Shown here piece after piece: positions 1 to 8,834 of a stretch of 29,511 nucleotides of DNA. The first letter of the stretch is position 1; the number at the start of each line of letters is the position of its first letter. Origin of the DNA: a virus. The notes beneath the pieces are model-generated. The model worked only from the letters and a program-made list of their open reading frames with translations, was not told the DNA's origin and searched no databases. The position numbers and the translations under genes are program-made. The stretch covers positions 1 through 29,511 of the IMG/VR virus record IMGVR_UViG_3300036832_000824; one strand, given 5' to 3'.

Positions 1-2
1 GC

Positions 3-2594
3 AATTTTGGTCGAGTTGGTGTTGCCGTCGGCGGCGTTGGTGCGGCTGCGGCTGCGGCGGCTGGGGGCATTTGGTTGCTTGGTCGTCGGCTCGCCGATCA
101 ACAAGTCCAGATGGATCAATTGACGACAAAGCTCGGTGCAAGCGAGCAAGCGATTGTGAGTCTTGAACGGGCATTTTCACGCTTTGGAAAGGGACCGGAA
201 GCCGCGCACAAAGCACTGGAGCAATTGCAAACACTCGTTGAAGATACCCGCAAGGGCGCGGCTGCGGGATACTCTCAAGAAATTTTCAAAAATATCGAGG
301 GTGTTGGGCCGCAGATCGAAGCGGCGATCACTAAAATTTTGGTACGAATACGGGAGGGCAACCTCGGCAAAGAAGAAGGGATGAAGCTCATACTGAGCCA
401 AATCTACGGGGTCCAAACATCGGAGGAAGTAAGACGAAAAATCGCAGATGCCTTGAAAATCCCGTTCGAGGACCTCGAAGGTTTGATGAAGAATTGGCCA
501 AAGGTCATCAAACCTACGGTGCTATCCGAGCCGATGCAGGAGGCGATGCGAAGGCTCAACGATGTAATTCACACGGAGATGGAGAAGATAAGCAACGCTT
601 GGACCGAGGGAATGAACAAACTCGGTCCCGAGGGGATCGAAAGAATAAATGCTGCAATTAAGGAGATGGGCGAAAGCATTCGGGCCTTGGTTCCCGTTAT
701 CGTCGATGAGCTTGGGAGAGCCCTTGGCGATGTAAATACGATCTTCAAAGAGATCAGAGCTTTTTTCGAATGGTGGAATGCAACACCCACGGAAAAATTT
801 AATCAATTGCTTGAAGGGCTAAAGGGTCACTTTACGACGCCGCCGCTTGTGAAGTCTTTGCAACGAGGCGCACAGCAACCTGCGAAGCCGGGTGACGTTG
901 TCGATCCGATGAGCGGCGCGGTGATGGATACGCCGCAAGGCACGCCGCAGCGTTTCGGCGGTGGTGCTGATCTTAGCGGGCTTCGCATCAATCCCCAAAA
1001 TTGGGACAAGATGATGCACGATCCCGCGAATATCGCGTTGGGTCGTTCTCGCATTGAAGATCGGCGCGGCGGCACCGGCGAGCAAGGCGGGCAACCAATC
1101 GTGTTGACTCGTATGGAGGAGTCGCAGCGCGAATCCAAAGATTTCCTACGTGAGATCCGCGACGTGATGACTTGGATTCGTGACCAGGAATTGGCGAAGC
1201 AGGCGAAGGCCGGCACCGGCAACGGCGCGGGACCTCCGAGCCAGCAAGGGCCGCCAAGCGCTGGGACATTTGGCGGAGGCGCTGGCGGTGGTGCCGCTGG
1301 TGGTGTGCCGGGCGCTGCGGGAACACCGGGCGGGCCTGCGGTTGGCGCGCTCTCCGAAGTGCGTCAGCGATTTGCCAAGGAGTTGCAAGACCCGGCCACG
1401 ATGCAATTGCTCATGGCTTCGACGCAAGCCGAAGTCGGCGGTCAGGGAGCGCAGGCACAACAAGCGTATATGGAATCGGTGATGAACCGAGCCGCAGCGA
1501 GAGGCAAATCGCTGCGGGAGACTTTAACGAACGCCAAGTATTATCCGCAGTCAACGATTTCAAAGCTCGGTCGCACCTTTAGCGGTGCGCAATTCAGCAC
1601 TATGCAGCAACAGGCGCAGGCCGTGCTGCAAGGATCGAACGTCTCGAATTTTGCGACCGGCAACGAGTCCGGTGGAGTTCGGTCGGGAGGCGCGCCGGTC
1701 CTTTTTAACCCGCAGACGGGCGAGCGCTTCGTTGGCGAAAATGCGGACCTCGGTTGGATTAGACAGATGCGCGAGCGGGCGTCCTCTGGCGCTCCCGGTG
1801 CCGCTGTTCAAACTCCGGGCGTTGGCGTCGGCGGTGCCCCGCAAATGGGCCAGGGTGATCAGAAAGCGCCCCCAACGAATCTGCTTGAGGCAGCAAAGCA
1901 TGCGGCCGCTATGGGCGGCGGCCCGGCGGTCTATCAATTCATGGCCGCTCACGGTTATCCCAAGGCTGGCAATTGGTGCGGCGAGTTCGCTGCTGCCGTC
2001 GTTCGTTCCGCTGGCGGTACGCCGCCGCGCAATCCCGAGGTCGCGTCGAACTGGCGAAACTTCGGTCAACAGGTCGCAACGCCGCAGCCCGGCGACATTG
2101 CGGTGCGGCGCGGCGTTCGGACGGGCTCGACGGGTTCGCACGTCACTATTGTCGGCGGGGTGCAAGGCGGCACGTTTCAAGGTATTGGCGGCAATCAACG
2201 CGGCGGGATGATCTCGCGATTCAGTACCGGCACATATGACTTTTTCCGCCCCGGCGGCGGCCTCGCTGGCGGCAAGCCGCTAGACGCGGCCGCGATGGCT
2301 GGAGGCATGGGCGGCGGCATGGCCGGCGGCCAACCCGGAGGCCAAGGCGGCCTTGGGGCGGTGTTAGGCGGCCTTGGCGGCGGCGGTGGCGGCATGGGCG
2401 GCGGCGGTGGTGTGAGCGGTCAGGCGACCGTCACCATCAACGTGACGGTGCCCGCAGGCGCGCAGGTGCAGAGCAGCGCAAGCGGCTCTGGATCGTTGGC
2501 GAACCCGACCGTTACGACGAACCGCTCGGGCCAGATGTCTTCGGCGGGCCAGAACGCTAGGACGCAGCCGAACTACTACGGAAACGAATACTGA
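3..2594 (+). CDS. Tail tape measure protein with peptidoglycan hydrolase domains (5' partial)
   Basis: The frame is open to the left edge, so the start lies outside the window; a TTG at 75 is only an internal candidate. The first visible residues are a Gly/Ala-rich hydrophobic stretch, followed by long helical sequence as expected for a tape measure that sets tail length. Counting from codon 75, residues about 450-580 resemble a SleB-type cell-wall hydrolase (AEVGGQG, then MESVMNRAAARG). Residues about 610-730 look like a CHAP/NlpC-P60 (TIGR02594-type) amidase, with GNWCGEFAAAVV giving the candidate nucleophile Cys635 and SHVTIV giving His689. The C-terminus is very Gly-rich. The downstream hub gene starts on its stop codon (TGATG). 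Such domains would open the murein during DNA entry. The tape measure role is inferred from position, length and composition. Confidence 0.8.
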   Translation, partial: NFGRVGVAVGGVGAAAAAAAGGIWLLGRRLADQQVQMDQLTTKLGASEQAIVSLERAFSRFGKGPEAAHKALEQLQTLVEDTRKGAAAGYSQEIFKNIEGVGPQIEAAITKILVRIREGNLGKEEGMKLILSQIYGVQTSEEVRRKIADALKIPFEDLEGLMKNWPKVIKPTVLSEPMQEAMRRLNDVIHTEMEKISNAWTEGMNKLGPEGIERINAAIKEMGESIRALVPVIVDELGRALGDVNTIFKEIRAFFEWWNATPTEKFNQLLEGLKGHFTTPPLVKSLQRGAQQPAKPGDVVDPMSGAVMDTPQGTPQRFGGGADLSGLRINPQNWDKMMHDPANIALGRSRIEDRRGGTGEQGGQPIVLTRMEESQRESKDFLREIRDVMTWIRDQELAKQAKAGTGNGAGPPSQQGPPSAGTFGGGAGGGAAGGVPGAAGTPGGPAVGALSEVRQRFAKELQDPATMQLLMASTQAEVGGQGAQAQQAYMESVMNRAAARGKSLRETLTNAKYYPQSTISKLGRTFSGAQFSTMQQQAQAVLQGSNVSNFATGNESGGVRSGGAPVLFNPQTGERFVGENADLGWIRQMRERASSGAPGAAVQTPGVGVGGAPQMGQGDQKAPPTNLLEAAKHAAAMGGGPAVYQFMAAHGYPKAGNWCGEFAAAVVRSAGGTPPRNPEVASNWRNFGQQVATPQPGDIAVRRGVRTGSTGSHVTIVGGVQGGTFQGIGGNQRGGMISRFSTGTYDFFRPGGGLAGGKPLDAAAMAGGMGGGMAGGQPGGQGGLGAVLGGLGGGGGGMGGGGGVSGQATVTINVTVPAGAQVQSSASGSGSLANPTVTTNRSGQMSSAGQNARTQPNYYGNEY

Positions 2595-3850
2595 TGGCCA
2601 ACGGCAACGGCGCGCCACAGAAAGCCTATTTTCCCTATCTCAATCGCGCCGTTCTGACCGTCAACGGTCAGCCTTATTATGAGTGGGAGAGCGTGCAAGT
2701 CCGTGCTGCGATGTTCGAAAACACGCGCACGTTTCGGTTCACCGCCTCGGAGAAAGAAGTCCCGCCCTCGCGTTCGGCGATGCGGATCAAGCCGGGGGAC
2801 AAATGCACGGTCGAACTCGACGGCTACCTAGCGGTGAACGGCGAGGTCGTGACGCGTCAGGTTTCTTTCAGCGGGACCGAGCACGTCGTTGAGATCCAAG
2901 GGCAGGGCCTTTCCGGTCGCATGTCTGGCGCATCGGTGGTGTCGCAGACCGGCGAGATGAACAATATCGGCCTTGAGAGTTTGGCGAAGCAACTGGGGCA
3001 GAACTTCGGCGTAGGCGTCCAAGGCACTTCGCAATCGAATGAAAAATTCAAACGGGTGTCGGTGAATCCTGGCCAATCTCCGTGGGAGATGCTTGACCAT
3101 CACGCTCGTCAGACCGGCGATGTGTTGAGCGAAAGCCCGGAGGGGAAAATCCAGATCAATGCGCAGGGCGGCGGCGCGTCGGTGATCGAGGGATGGAATA
3201 TCCTCGAAGGTCGCGAGGTAATCCACTCGTTGGTTGCGGTGGGCGGCTCTGGCACTCCTGGCGGGACCGCTCCCGGTTCTGGCGAAGGTTCGGACTTCAC
3301 GTCGATTGGCCAGCGACCGGGAACAGACGACTCGTGGGGTGCTGATGCCAACCGCGTCAATGCTGAAAAGCCGGCGATGACAACGGATTTTAATCAGGGG
3401 TTTAATCCGAAGGTCACTGCGCAAGAAACGCCCGCGTGGTCGCAGGGTCTTGCCGGCAGTCGTTCGCTGATGAATGCGATGCATTCCGATACGCTACAAA
3501 TCTGGGTCAACATCACGTTGCTGACTTGGCAGCGCAGCGGCAAAGCCCCGCCGTCTGGTGGCCTCTGGGAATTGAACGATGAGGTCACCGTGAATTCGCC
3601 GATGCTGATCTTGGAAGGCCAACCACTGAAGCTCAAAGCAGTCACATGGTCGCAAGACAGCACGAGCGGCACGCGCTCTCATATCGAGCTTGTCAACGAT
3701 AGGGCGATGCCGGCCGCCCCGGTTCCGGGCGGGGTCTCGCCTGACACAACTAAGCCGCCGCTCGGCACGCCGCTGCCGCAACAGCCGCCGCAGACAACAC
3801 CGGGCATAGCGTTGCCGCCAGGCGGTAGAACTTGGAGTAGACCTCGATGA
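2594..3850 (+). CDS. Baseplate hub protein, Mu gp44 / P2 gpD-like
   Basis: This 418-residue protein matches the pattern of contractile-tail hub proteins (T4 gp27, P2 gpD, Mu gp44). It has an N-terminal beta domain (VLTVNGQPYYEWESVQV), a polar 'IKPGDKCTVELDG' segment, 'EIQGQGLSGRM', and a second domain with 'SPWEMLDHHARQTGDVLSESPEGKI'. The last 50 residues are a proline-rich tail. The trimeric hub joins the tail tube to the spike and is built around the tape measure C-terminus. It lies between the tape measure gene (one-base overlap) and the spike gene (ATGA overlap), the usual place. The family call is from recognised sequence style and order, not a search. Confidence 0.85.
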   Translation: MANGNGAPQKAYFPYLNRAVLTVNGQPYYEWESVQVRAAMFENTRTFRFTASEKEVPPSRSAMRIKPGDKCTVELDGYLAVNGEVVTRQVSFSGTEHVVEIQGQGLSGRMSGASVVSQTGEMNNIGLESLAKQLGQNFGVGVQGTSQSNEKFKRVSVNPGQSPWEMLDHHARQTGDVLSESPEGKIQINAQGGGASVIEGWNILEGREVIHSLVAVGGSGTPGGTAPGSGEGSDFTSIGQRPGTDDSWGADANRVNAEKPAMTTDFNQGFNPKVTAQETPAWSQGLAGSRSLMNAMHSDTLQIWVNITLLTWQRSGKAPPSGGLWELNDEVTVNSPMLILEGQPLKLKAVTWSQDSTSGTRSHIELVNDRAMPAAPVPGGVSPDTTKPPLGTPLPQQPPQTTPGIALPPGGRTWSRPR

Positions 3851-4794
3851 CGATATACAGCACGGCGAAATGGGCCGCTCGCCAAGCGCAGAGCGGAATC
3901 TCGCGCGCAACCATCCGCGAGGTCGATGACAACCATCTCTGTCAAGAATGCAAATATGCCGACGTGACGCATTCCGAGACGCCAAGCAATTTCGAGATTT
4001 GGCAACCGCTCGGGATTACCAGCGTCTCGATGAAACAAAAGGACGCGCAGCAAGGCCAGCAAGGCCAACAGGGCGGTCAAGGGGGTGGTGATGGTGGCGG
4101 CGGCCAAGGTGGCGGCGGTGATCAGCACTTCAACAAGAACCAGCCGAAGGGCGAAGCCTCCGAAATGGTAATGGTGTATGCCAACGGCCATCGTGCGCAC
4201 CCGATAGGCATGCCGCAGGATCGGCGCTGTCGGCCTTACGACATGGACCCCGGTGAGGGCGGGCTCTACGACTCGCAAGACGGCAAGCAGATGACCTACT
4301 TCCGCAATCGTGGTGACAGCACTGACGGCGTCTACATCGTCGGTTGTGATGCTGATCCGCCAGACCAAGGCAGCGGCGGCGGTGCAGGTGGACAAGCCGG
4401 CGGGCAGCAATCAACGGCGCGCTCGGTCTATATGCGCCACGCCAACAAGAAAAAGCAGTCGCGCAAGCCGCAAAAGCACCAGCAACAGCAAGGTGGTGGC
4501 ACACCGACGCGATATGCCGATGGTAGCCAGCGCTACAAGCACGAGGGCGACAGCATCAACACCGAAGTGCAACTGACCTCGGGCAAGATCAACTTCAACG
4601 ACGGTGGCGGCAACAAGGGATTCTACGATAACGGCAAAAAAGATTGGCTCTATCACGACGGGTCAGGTGCAACGCATTCTATGCGCGCTGACAAAACTCA
4701 CTCGCACATTAAAAACGACGGCGGCCATGTTTGGGTTCAAGGCGCTCCTTTCAAGTCGATGCCTTTCGTGATCAAGCCCGACCCGTGCACATGA
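3847..4794 (+). CDS. Baseplate spike, Mu gp45 / gpV-like
   Basis: The 315-residue product fits the Mu gp45 (baseplate assembly V) family, the trimeric membrane-piercing spike below the hub. The N-terminus (residues 1-65) and residues about 105-175 would form the OB-fold. Residues about 220-300 are a Gly/Asn/Asp-rich beta-helix (YADGSQRYKHEGDS, then INFNDGGGNKGFYDN). The motif His285-Ser-His287 near the tip matches the HxH motif that binds iron in P2 gpV and related spikes. Two low-complexity inserts are odd: a Gln/Gly tract at residues about 68-95 and a Lys/Gln tract at about 202-220. It overlaps the hub gene by ATGA. Confidence 0.85.
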   Translation: MTIYSTAKWAARQAQSGISRATIREVDDNHLCQECKYADVTHSETPSNFEIWQPLGITSVSMKQKDAQQGQQGQQGGQGGGDGGGGQGGGGDQHFNKNQPKGEASEMVMVYANGHRAHPIGMPQDRRCRPYDMDPGEGGLYDSQDGKQMTYFRNRGDSTDGVYIVGCDADPPDQGSGGGAGGQAGGQQSTARSVYMRHANKKKQSRKPQKHQQQQGGGTPTRYADGSQRYKHEGDSINTEVQLTSGKINFNDGGGNKGFYDNGKKDWLYHDGSGATHSMRADKTHSHIKNDGGHVWVQGAPFKSMPFVIKPDPCT

Positions 4795-4795
4795 G

Positions 4796-5740
4796 ATGAA
4801 GTTCTGGGCTTGTCCGCCGAACAACATCGTCACCGTTGACGATGCGCCGATGACGGTCGATCTCAGTGATGTTGCCAAGAACATTTGGTTGGTGGATTGG
4901 TCGGGGAAAGATGGAACGATTTTATACAATGACCGGCTTGGCGTGCGAAACACGTTTAGCGATCCATCACCGTATCTGTTCTTTGTCAATCGATGGATGA
5001 TCGCGGCGCAATTGCTGAATCCGGCTGTGACTCAGAGCCTCCCGACCGAGGCGGTTCCGATCAGTCTCGGACAAGCCAAGGCGGTAAAGTCTGCGTTGGT
5101 CCCGGCTCTTTTCAATTTGAAGCGCCAAGCGCCGATTGCCACCGCCTACGGAACGATTGTTCCGACCGACGAAGTTGTTTCGAACATGCAATCGCAAGCA
5201 TTGTCTGACATCGCGGGCGCTGGCAGTAGTTCGGTTGGCAATCTCAACGACAGCATTGCAGGCGTCGCCGATAGCATGAATGCGACCATCGCGGACTTCA
5301 ATTCAAAGATCGGCACTTTTAACTCAAATGCGAACGCGATAACCACGGCCTTTAATTCAGAAACCGCAACTTTCAATTCCAACCAAAATTACAACGTAAA
5401 TTACATGAACGCCGGCTACGTTGACTCGATCAACAATTCGATGAACTCCGGGACGGCCCCATCGGGCGGCGGCCAAGTTACATTCACTCCGATGCCGCAT
5501 CAGGGGATGCCGGTAAACGCGATGGGTTCGTTGGGATATATGGGCACGTTGGGCGCGATGAATCCAATTCCGAGTCCGTCGGCGGCAGGAGGCGGGGGAT
5601 CGCCGACGTTGCAACAACTCCAACAAGTCATGGGCCGTCGCAACAGCCTCGCCGGTGTACAGGGCGCGCATCTTACGAACATTGCGAATGCGACGAGCGT
5701 TGCGGCGGTCGCCGCCTACGACATCACCGCAGGATGGTAA
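4796..5740 (+). CDS. Phage tail protein with coiled-coil segment, function unknown
   Basis: This protein has 314 residues. The first 75 form a compact domain (WLVDWSGKDGTILYNDR, then PYLFFVNRW) that is common in small tail proteins of contractile phages; I cannot name the family. Residues about 140-205 are a Ser/Asn/Ala-rich helix in which the triplet Phe-Asn-Ser occurs at residues 168, 175, 186 and 193. The 7-11-7 spacing is that of a parallel coiled coil. The C-terminal third is Gly/Pro/Met-rich and then helical. The gene starts one base after the spike stop codon and is followed three bases later by the DNA-circulation gene, so it belongs to the baseplate operon. Confidence 0.7.
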   Translation: MKFWACPPNNIVTVDDAPMTVDLSDVAKNIWLVDWSGKDGTILYNDRLGVRNTFSDPSPYLFFVNRWMIAAQLLNPAVTQSLPTEAVPISLGQAKAVKSALVPALFNLKRQAPIATAYGTIVPTDEVVSNMQSQALSDIAGAGSSSVGNLNDSIAGVADSMNATIADFNSKIGTFNSNANAITTAFNSETATFNSNQNYNVNYMNAGYVDSINNSMNSGTAPSGGGQVTFTPMPHQGMPVNAMGSLGYMGTLGAMNPIPSPSAAGGGGSPTLQQLQQVMGRRNSLAGVQGAHLTNIANATSVAAVAAYDITAGW

Positions 5741-5743
5741 CGC

Positions 5744-6409
5744 ATGCCGATCATACCGTCGCCGCCAAATGCTGGGCCGGTTGTTCTCCGCGAACCGACG
5801 CAGGGGTCAGTCAGGCGTGGCGGATCGTTGAAAGAAGTTTCGCCGGTGCTCTGGCGCTTGCGCATGCGGCAGGCGTCGTTCAAAAGCGCCGCCTTTCACG
5901 TCGAGACGCAAGGCCGTGTTTCGGGTCGGCGCACCGTGGTCCATGAGTACCCGAAACTCGATACCCCTTATGCCGAAGATCTTGGAAGACACGCTGTTCG
6001 CTATCAGATCACCGGCTACGTGATCCAGCGCTGGCAACCCAAGCAGGGCAATCCGAACTACGGCAACATGCTCTGGAATTACGACATGGCGCGCGACCGA
6101 TTGATCGCGGCGCTCGAAGACCTCGGACCTGGCCGCCTGGTCGATCCCTACAACAACCGCATCGGCCCGCAAGTATTCCAATGCGAACGTTATCAGGTGA
6201 CCGAGAGCCGCGAGCGCGGCGGCTATGCGCAATTCGAGATGGCGTTCGTTGAGGCTGGCGGGGATTCGGCCTTCACGTTCATCGGTGTCGATACGGTATC
6301 CGAAATCACCGGCGTGGCCAACAGTTCGATAAGCGCGGTCGCCGACATCCTCAACACCGAGATGACTGCACTCAATCGACCGGGTGCTCCGCTGCAAGTG
6401 CCTAAGTAG
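5744..6409 (+). CDS. DNA-circulation protein N-terminal domain (Mu gp43 / DNA_circ_N-like), half-length
   Basis: Residues about 35-180 match the DNA_circ_N domain of Mu gp43 relatives: 'RRTVVHEYPKLDTPYAEDLG', 'YQITGYVIQRW', 'RDRLIAALEDLGPGRLVDPY', 'ESRERGGYAQFEMAFVEAGG'. In Mu-like phages this domain heads a protein of roughly 450-500 residues; here the frame stops at 221 residues. A block resembling the missing C-terminal half is found in the gene at 9812-11095, with four genes in between. The protein is a baseplate/tail component despite its historical name. In Mu, gp43 follows the tape measure; here it comes after the hub and spike, so the order is rearranged. Confidence 0.85.
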   Translation: MPIIPSPPNAGPVVLREPTQGSVRRGGSLKEVSPVLWRLRMRQASFKSAAFHVETQGRVSGRRTVVHEYPKLDTPYAEDLGRHAVRYQITGYVIQRWQPKQGNPNYGNMLWNYDMARDRLIAALEDLGPGRLVDPYNNRIGPQVFQCERYQVTESRERGGYAQFEMAFVEAGGDSAFTFIGVDTVSEITGVANSSISAVADILNTEMTALNRPGAPLQVPK

Positions 6410-6451
6410 CTCGTCTCTCTCCCCCGCAAATCGCAACACACAGTGGAAAGT

Positions 6452-6475
6452 CTCGCGTGCGCGCGAGCAAGGAGG
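6452..6475 (+). promoter_or_regulatory. GC hairpin directly before a strong ribosome binding site
   Basis: CTCGCG (6452-6457) and CGCGAG (6462-6467) form a perfect 6-bp stem with a TGCG loop, three bases before GGAGG at 6471-6475 and eleven before the ATG at 6483. This is the largest gap (73 bases) between genes in the first half of the tail operon. It may stabilise the mRNA or keep the site open; its function is inferred. Confidence 0.4.
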
Positions 6476-6482
6476 TTTTGCT

Positions 6483-6863
6483 ATGCCTGGAAAGTGCAAC
6501 GCATGGGTTCTCAACATGGGCCTGACGCAGCTACAGTTGCTTGCCGATAAAATTTTCATCTGTAGTCAAGAGCCGGTTGATTACGCGTCTGCAACGACGA
6601 CGTATGCTCTCGGTAACATGGCCTTCGGGGCGGGCCTCGCGCTCACCGGCCCGACCGCGCGCACGCCCAACGGTAGCAAGGTGACGACGGTTGCCGTCAC
6701 GAACGGCGCGGTCACTGGCACGGGGAATGCAACCCGATGGGCTATAGTCGATAGTGTTAACTCAAGGCTTTTAGTCGATAACGACCTGGCGTCAGCACAA
6801 GGTGTAACTGCCGGCAACGTCTGGTCCTTGCCAGCCTTCGATTTCGGGATACCTGGTTCTTAA
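6483..6863 (+). CDS. Small beta-rich phage structural protein
   Basis: The start at ATG 6483 is set by a near-consensus GGAGG seven bases upstream; an upstream in-frame start at 6384 would overlap the previous gene and lacks a site. The 126-residue product has a short helix (LTQLQLLADKIFIC), then 'SQEPVDYASATTTYALGN', and a beta-rich remainder ending 'NVWSLPAFDFGIPGS'. Small proteins of this pattern sit just before fibre genes in some alphaproteobacterial phages. I take it as a virion or fibre-attachment component, possibly abundant given the strong ribosome site. No enzymatic motif is seen. Confidence 0.65.
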   Translation: MPGKCNAWVLNMGLTQLQLLADKIFICSQEPVDYASATTTYALGNMAFGAGLALTGPTARTPNGSKVTTVAVTNGAVTGTGNATRWAIVDSVNSRLLVDNDLASAQGVTAGNVWSLPAFDFGIPGS

Positions 6864-6887
6864 ACGCGCATCAAAGGCTATTAGCTG

Positions 6888-7850
6888 ATGACCGCGAAAG
6901 CGCTCAAGCACAAGTTTGTCTCGGCGATTGCGGATATAGCTGATGCGACGCTGATCCGGCCATCGAATTGGAATGACGATCACGATCTCTGGCTCGGGAT
7001 GCGAACCGTCAGTGCTACGTCGGACGTGATCACCAACGCCGATCATCTTACTTTCATCCGCTACACCTATTCCGCTGCAATAGCTGTCAGCATTTCCGCG
7101 CCATCCGGTTCTAACATGCCCGCCGGATGGACGACAAAACTTAAAAACACGGCCTCGTCATCGCTGACGCTTACTGGAACAGGTTGCACGATCAACGGTG
7201 CCGCCTCGATTGTGCTGACTCTCGGTGAGAGTTTACAACTTTTCAGTGACGGCACGACCGACTATGGCGGCATTGTCAGCTTGTCGCCAAATTCGCCATC
7301 GATCACTGGCAGCGCTCCCAGTCTCAAATTGCTCAACACGCTTATCGGCAGCGGCGGTCAATATCTGACTGACACGACGAGCATCACGTCGGCTTACGAC
7401 AGCTACGAATTCGAATTCGTCAATCTCGTGCCTAGCACAAACTCTGTCGGGCTTTATGCGCAGGTGATGATCGGAGGCTCGTGGATCACCACCGGCTATA
7501 ACGCGATGGTGATGGTTGGCTACTCTGTCGGCTTTGGGAGCACCATTGGAGCAGGGTCGGAAGTTTCGACCACGGGTTTCCTATTGACGAGCGCGGTCGC
7601 TTCCGCGGTGTCGAACGCAGCGAATCTTGGTGTCTGCGGGATGGCTCGGTTGCCAGGACCGAACAGCGGTGCTGACAAATTTATGAACGGGAACATTGCT
7701 TATCGAGGCACTAATGCCGCGCTGATCACATGCGGCGCGTTCGGCGGACGCTTGCCGAATGCGTCTCCGATCACTGGCATTCGATTCTTTTTTAGCAGCG
7801 GCAATATCAACGCCGGAACCGTTCGCGTCTACGGACGAAAGACGAGTTGA
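6888..7850 (+). CDS. Tail fibre-like protein, tandem copy 1
   Basis: This is the first of three adjacent paralogues. The 320 residues contain a conserved N-terminus (KHKFVSAIADIADATLIRPSNWNDDHDLWLGMR), a conserved beta domain up to about residue 140 (SGSNMPAGWTTKLKN, then LTLTGTGCTINGA, then GESLQLFSDG), and a linker. A variable jelly-roll-like C-terminal domain follows, opening 'ITSAYDSYEFEFVNLVP' and closing 'GTVRVYGRKTS'. The opening and closing motifs are typical of phage fibre head domains. The role in host surface binding is inferred. It shares a 76-bp exact block and a 47-bp exact block with copy 3, and a 32-bp block with copy 2. Confidence 0.75.
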   Translation: MTAKALKHKFVSAIADIADATLIRPSNWNDDHDLWLGMRTVSATSDVITNADHLTFIRYTYSAAIAVSISAPSGSNMPAGWTTKLKNTASSSLTLTGTGCTINGAASIVLTLGESLQLFSDGTTDYGGIVSLSPNSPSITGSAPSLKLLNTLIGSGGQYLTDTTSITSAYDSYEFEFVNLVPSTNSVGLYAQVMIGGSWITTGYNAMVMVGYSVGFGSTIGAGSEVSTTGFLLTSAVASAVSNAANLGVCGMARLPGPNSGADKFMNGNIAYRGTNAALITCGAFGGRLPNASPITGIRFFFSSGNINAGTVRVYGRKTS

Positions 7851-8834
7851 ATGACCGTCAAAAGCCTCAAACATAAATTTGTCAGCGCGGTTGCTGACGG
7901 AACCGATGCGACGGTTTGGCGACCCTCAAACTGGAATGACGATCACGATTGCTGGCTCGGAATGCGAGCAGCGACCGGCACGTCCGATACAATTGCGAAT
8001 AGCGATCATCTTACTTTCATTCGTTACACGAACACCGGCGCGGTTGCAGTCAGCATTCCGGCCCCGAGCGGCGGAAACATGCCGTCGGGATGGACGACGC
8101 AACTCAAGAACGTTAGTTCGTCCGCGCTGACGCTTACCGGCACGGCCTGTACGATCAACGGCGCACCTTCGATCACGCTGACACAGGGCGAAAGCTTGCA
8201 GTTGTTCAGCGACGGGAGTTCTGATTATAGCGGCACCGTCAGCTTGTCGCCAAACTCACCGTCGATCAAAGGCGGGACGCCTGGCCTCAAATTGCTCAAC
8301 ACGATTACAATCCCTGCTGGCGGCGGCGGTCCTGGCATAGTGCGAGATACGACGAGCATCACCGCAGCTTACGACAGCTACGAATTCGAGCTAGTGAACT
8401 TCATCCCAAGCAACAACGGCGTCGGGCTTTATGCGCAGGTGATGATCGGAGGGGCATGGCTTAACTCCGGTTACAGTTCGATGGCGATGTGCGGGTATAA
8501 CGCTGGCGGCGGCGGCAGCAGCCTCCCGGTAGGCGTTGACACCGGGACGTTCGGTTTTTTGCTCAGCGGTGCCGGTTACGCCAACCCCGTTGGAAATGCT
8601 AGCCTTTATGGTGCCAACGGACTGGTCCGGCTGCATGGGGCAAACAGCAGCGTCAATAACAAGTTTCTAAGCGGAACTATCGCTTTTTATCAAACGGGGG
8701 CCTTAGCGATCTCGTCCGGTGTGGTTGGTGGTTTTATGTTAAACACTAACCCGATTACCGGCATTCAATTTCTGTTTGGAACAGGCAACATTTGGCAAGC
8801 ACTGGTCAGGGTATATGGACGAAAAACGTCATGA
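7851..8834 (+). CDS. Tail fibre-like protein, tandem copy 2
   Basis: The ATG follows the stop of copy 1 without a gap. The 327 residues have the same plan as copy 1: 'KHKFVSAVADGTDATVWRPS' N-terminus, shared beta domain with 'SLQLFSDGSSDYSGTVSL', 'AYDSYEFELVNFIP', and the closing 'RVYGRKTS'. It differs most from the others between about residues 180 and 310, where it has Gly-rich loops (NAGGGGSSLPVG). It shares 32 bp exactly with copy 1 (8421-8452 against 7446-7477) but lacks the 76-bp block shared by copies 1 and 3. A surface-binding function is inferred from domain style only. Confidence 0.75.
   Translation: MTVKSLKHKFVSAVADGTDATVWRPSNWNDDHDCWLGMRAATGTSDTIANSDHLTFIRYTNTGAVAVSIPAPSGGNMPSGWTTQLKNVSSSALTLTGTACTINGAPSITLTQGESLQLFSDGSSDYSGTVSLSPNSPSIKGGTPGLKLLNTITIPAGGGGPGIVRDTTSITAAYDSYEFELVNFIPSNNGVGLYAQVMIGGAWLNSGYSSMAMCGYNAGGGGSSLPVGVDTGTFGFLLSGAGYANPVGNASLYGANGLVRLHGANSSVNNKFLSGTIAFYQTGALAISSGVVGGFMLNTNPITGIQFLFGTGNIWQALVRVYGRKTS

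Noticed and set aside
1560-2211. Long frames on both strands inside the tape measure gene
   Set aside because: They are Arg/Ala-rich shadows of a high-GC gene, with no ribosome sites or natural protein features.
2828-3484. 218-codon - strand frame opposite the hub gene
   Set aside because: Low-quality Arg/His-rich product opposite a well-supported gene; a codon-bias shadow.
5807-6559. 250-codon - strand frame opposite the DNA-circulation gene
   Set aside because: It lies opposite a recognised domain and runs through the ribosome site of the next gene; no motif seen.
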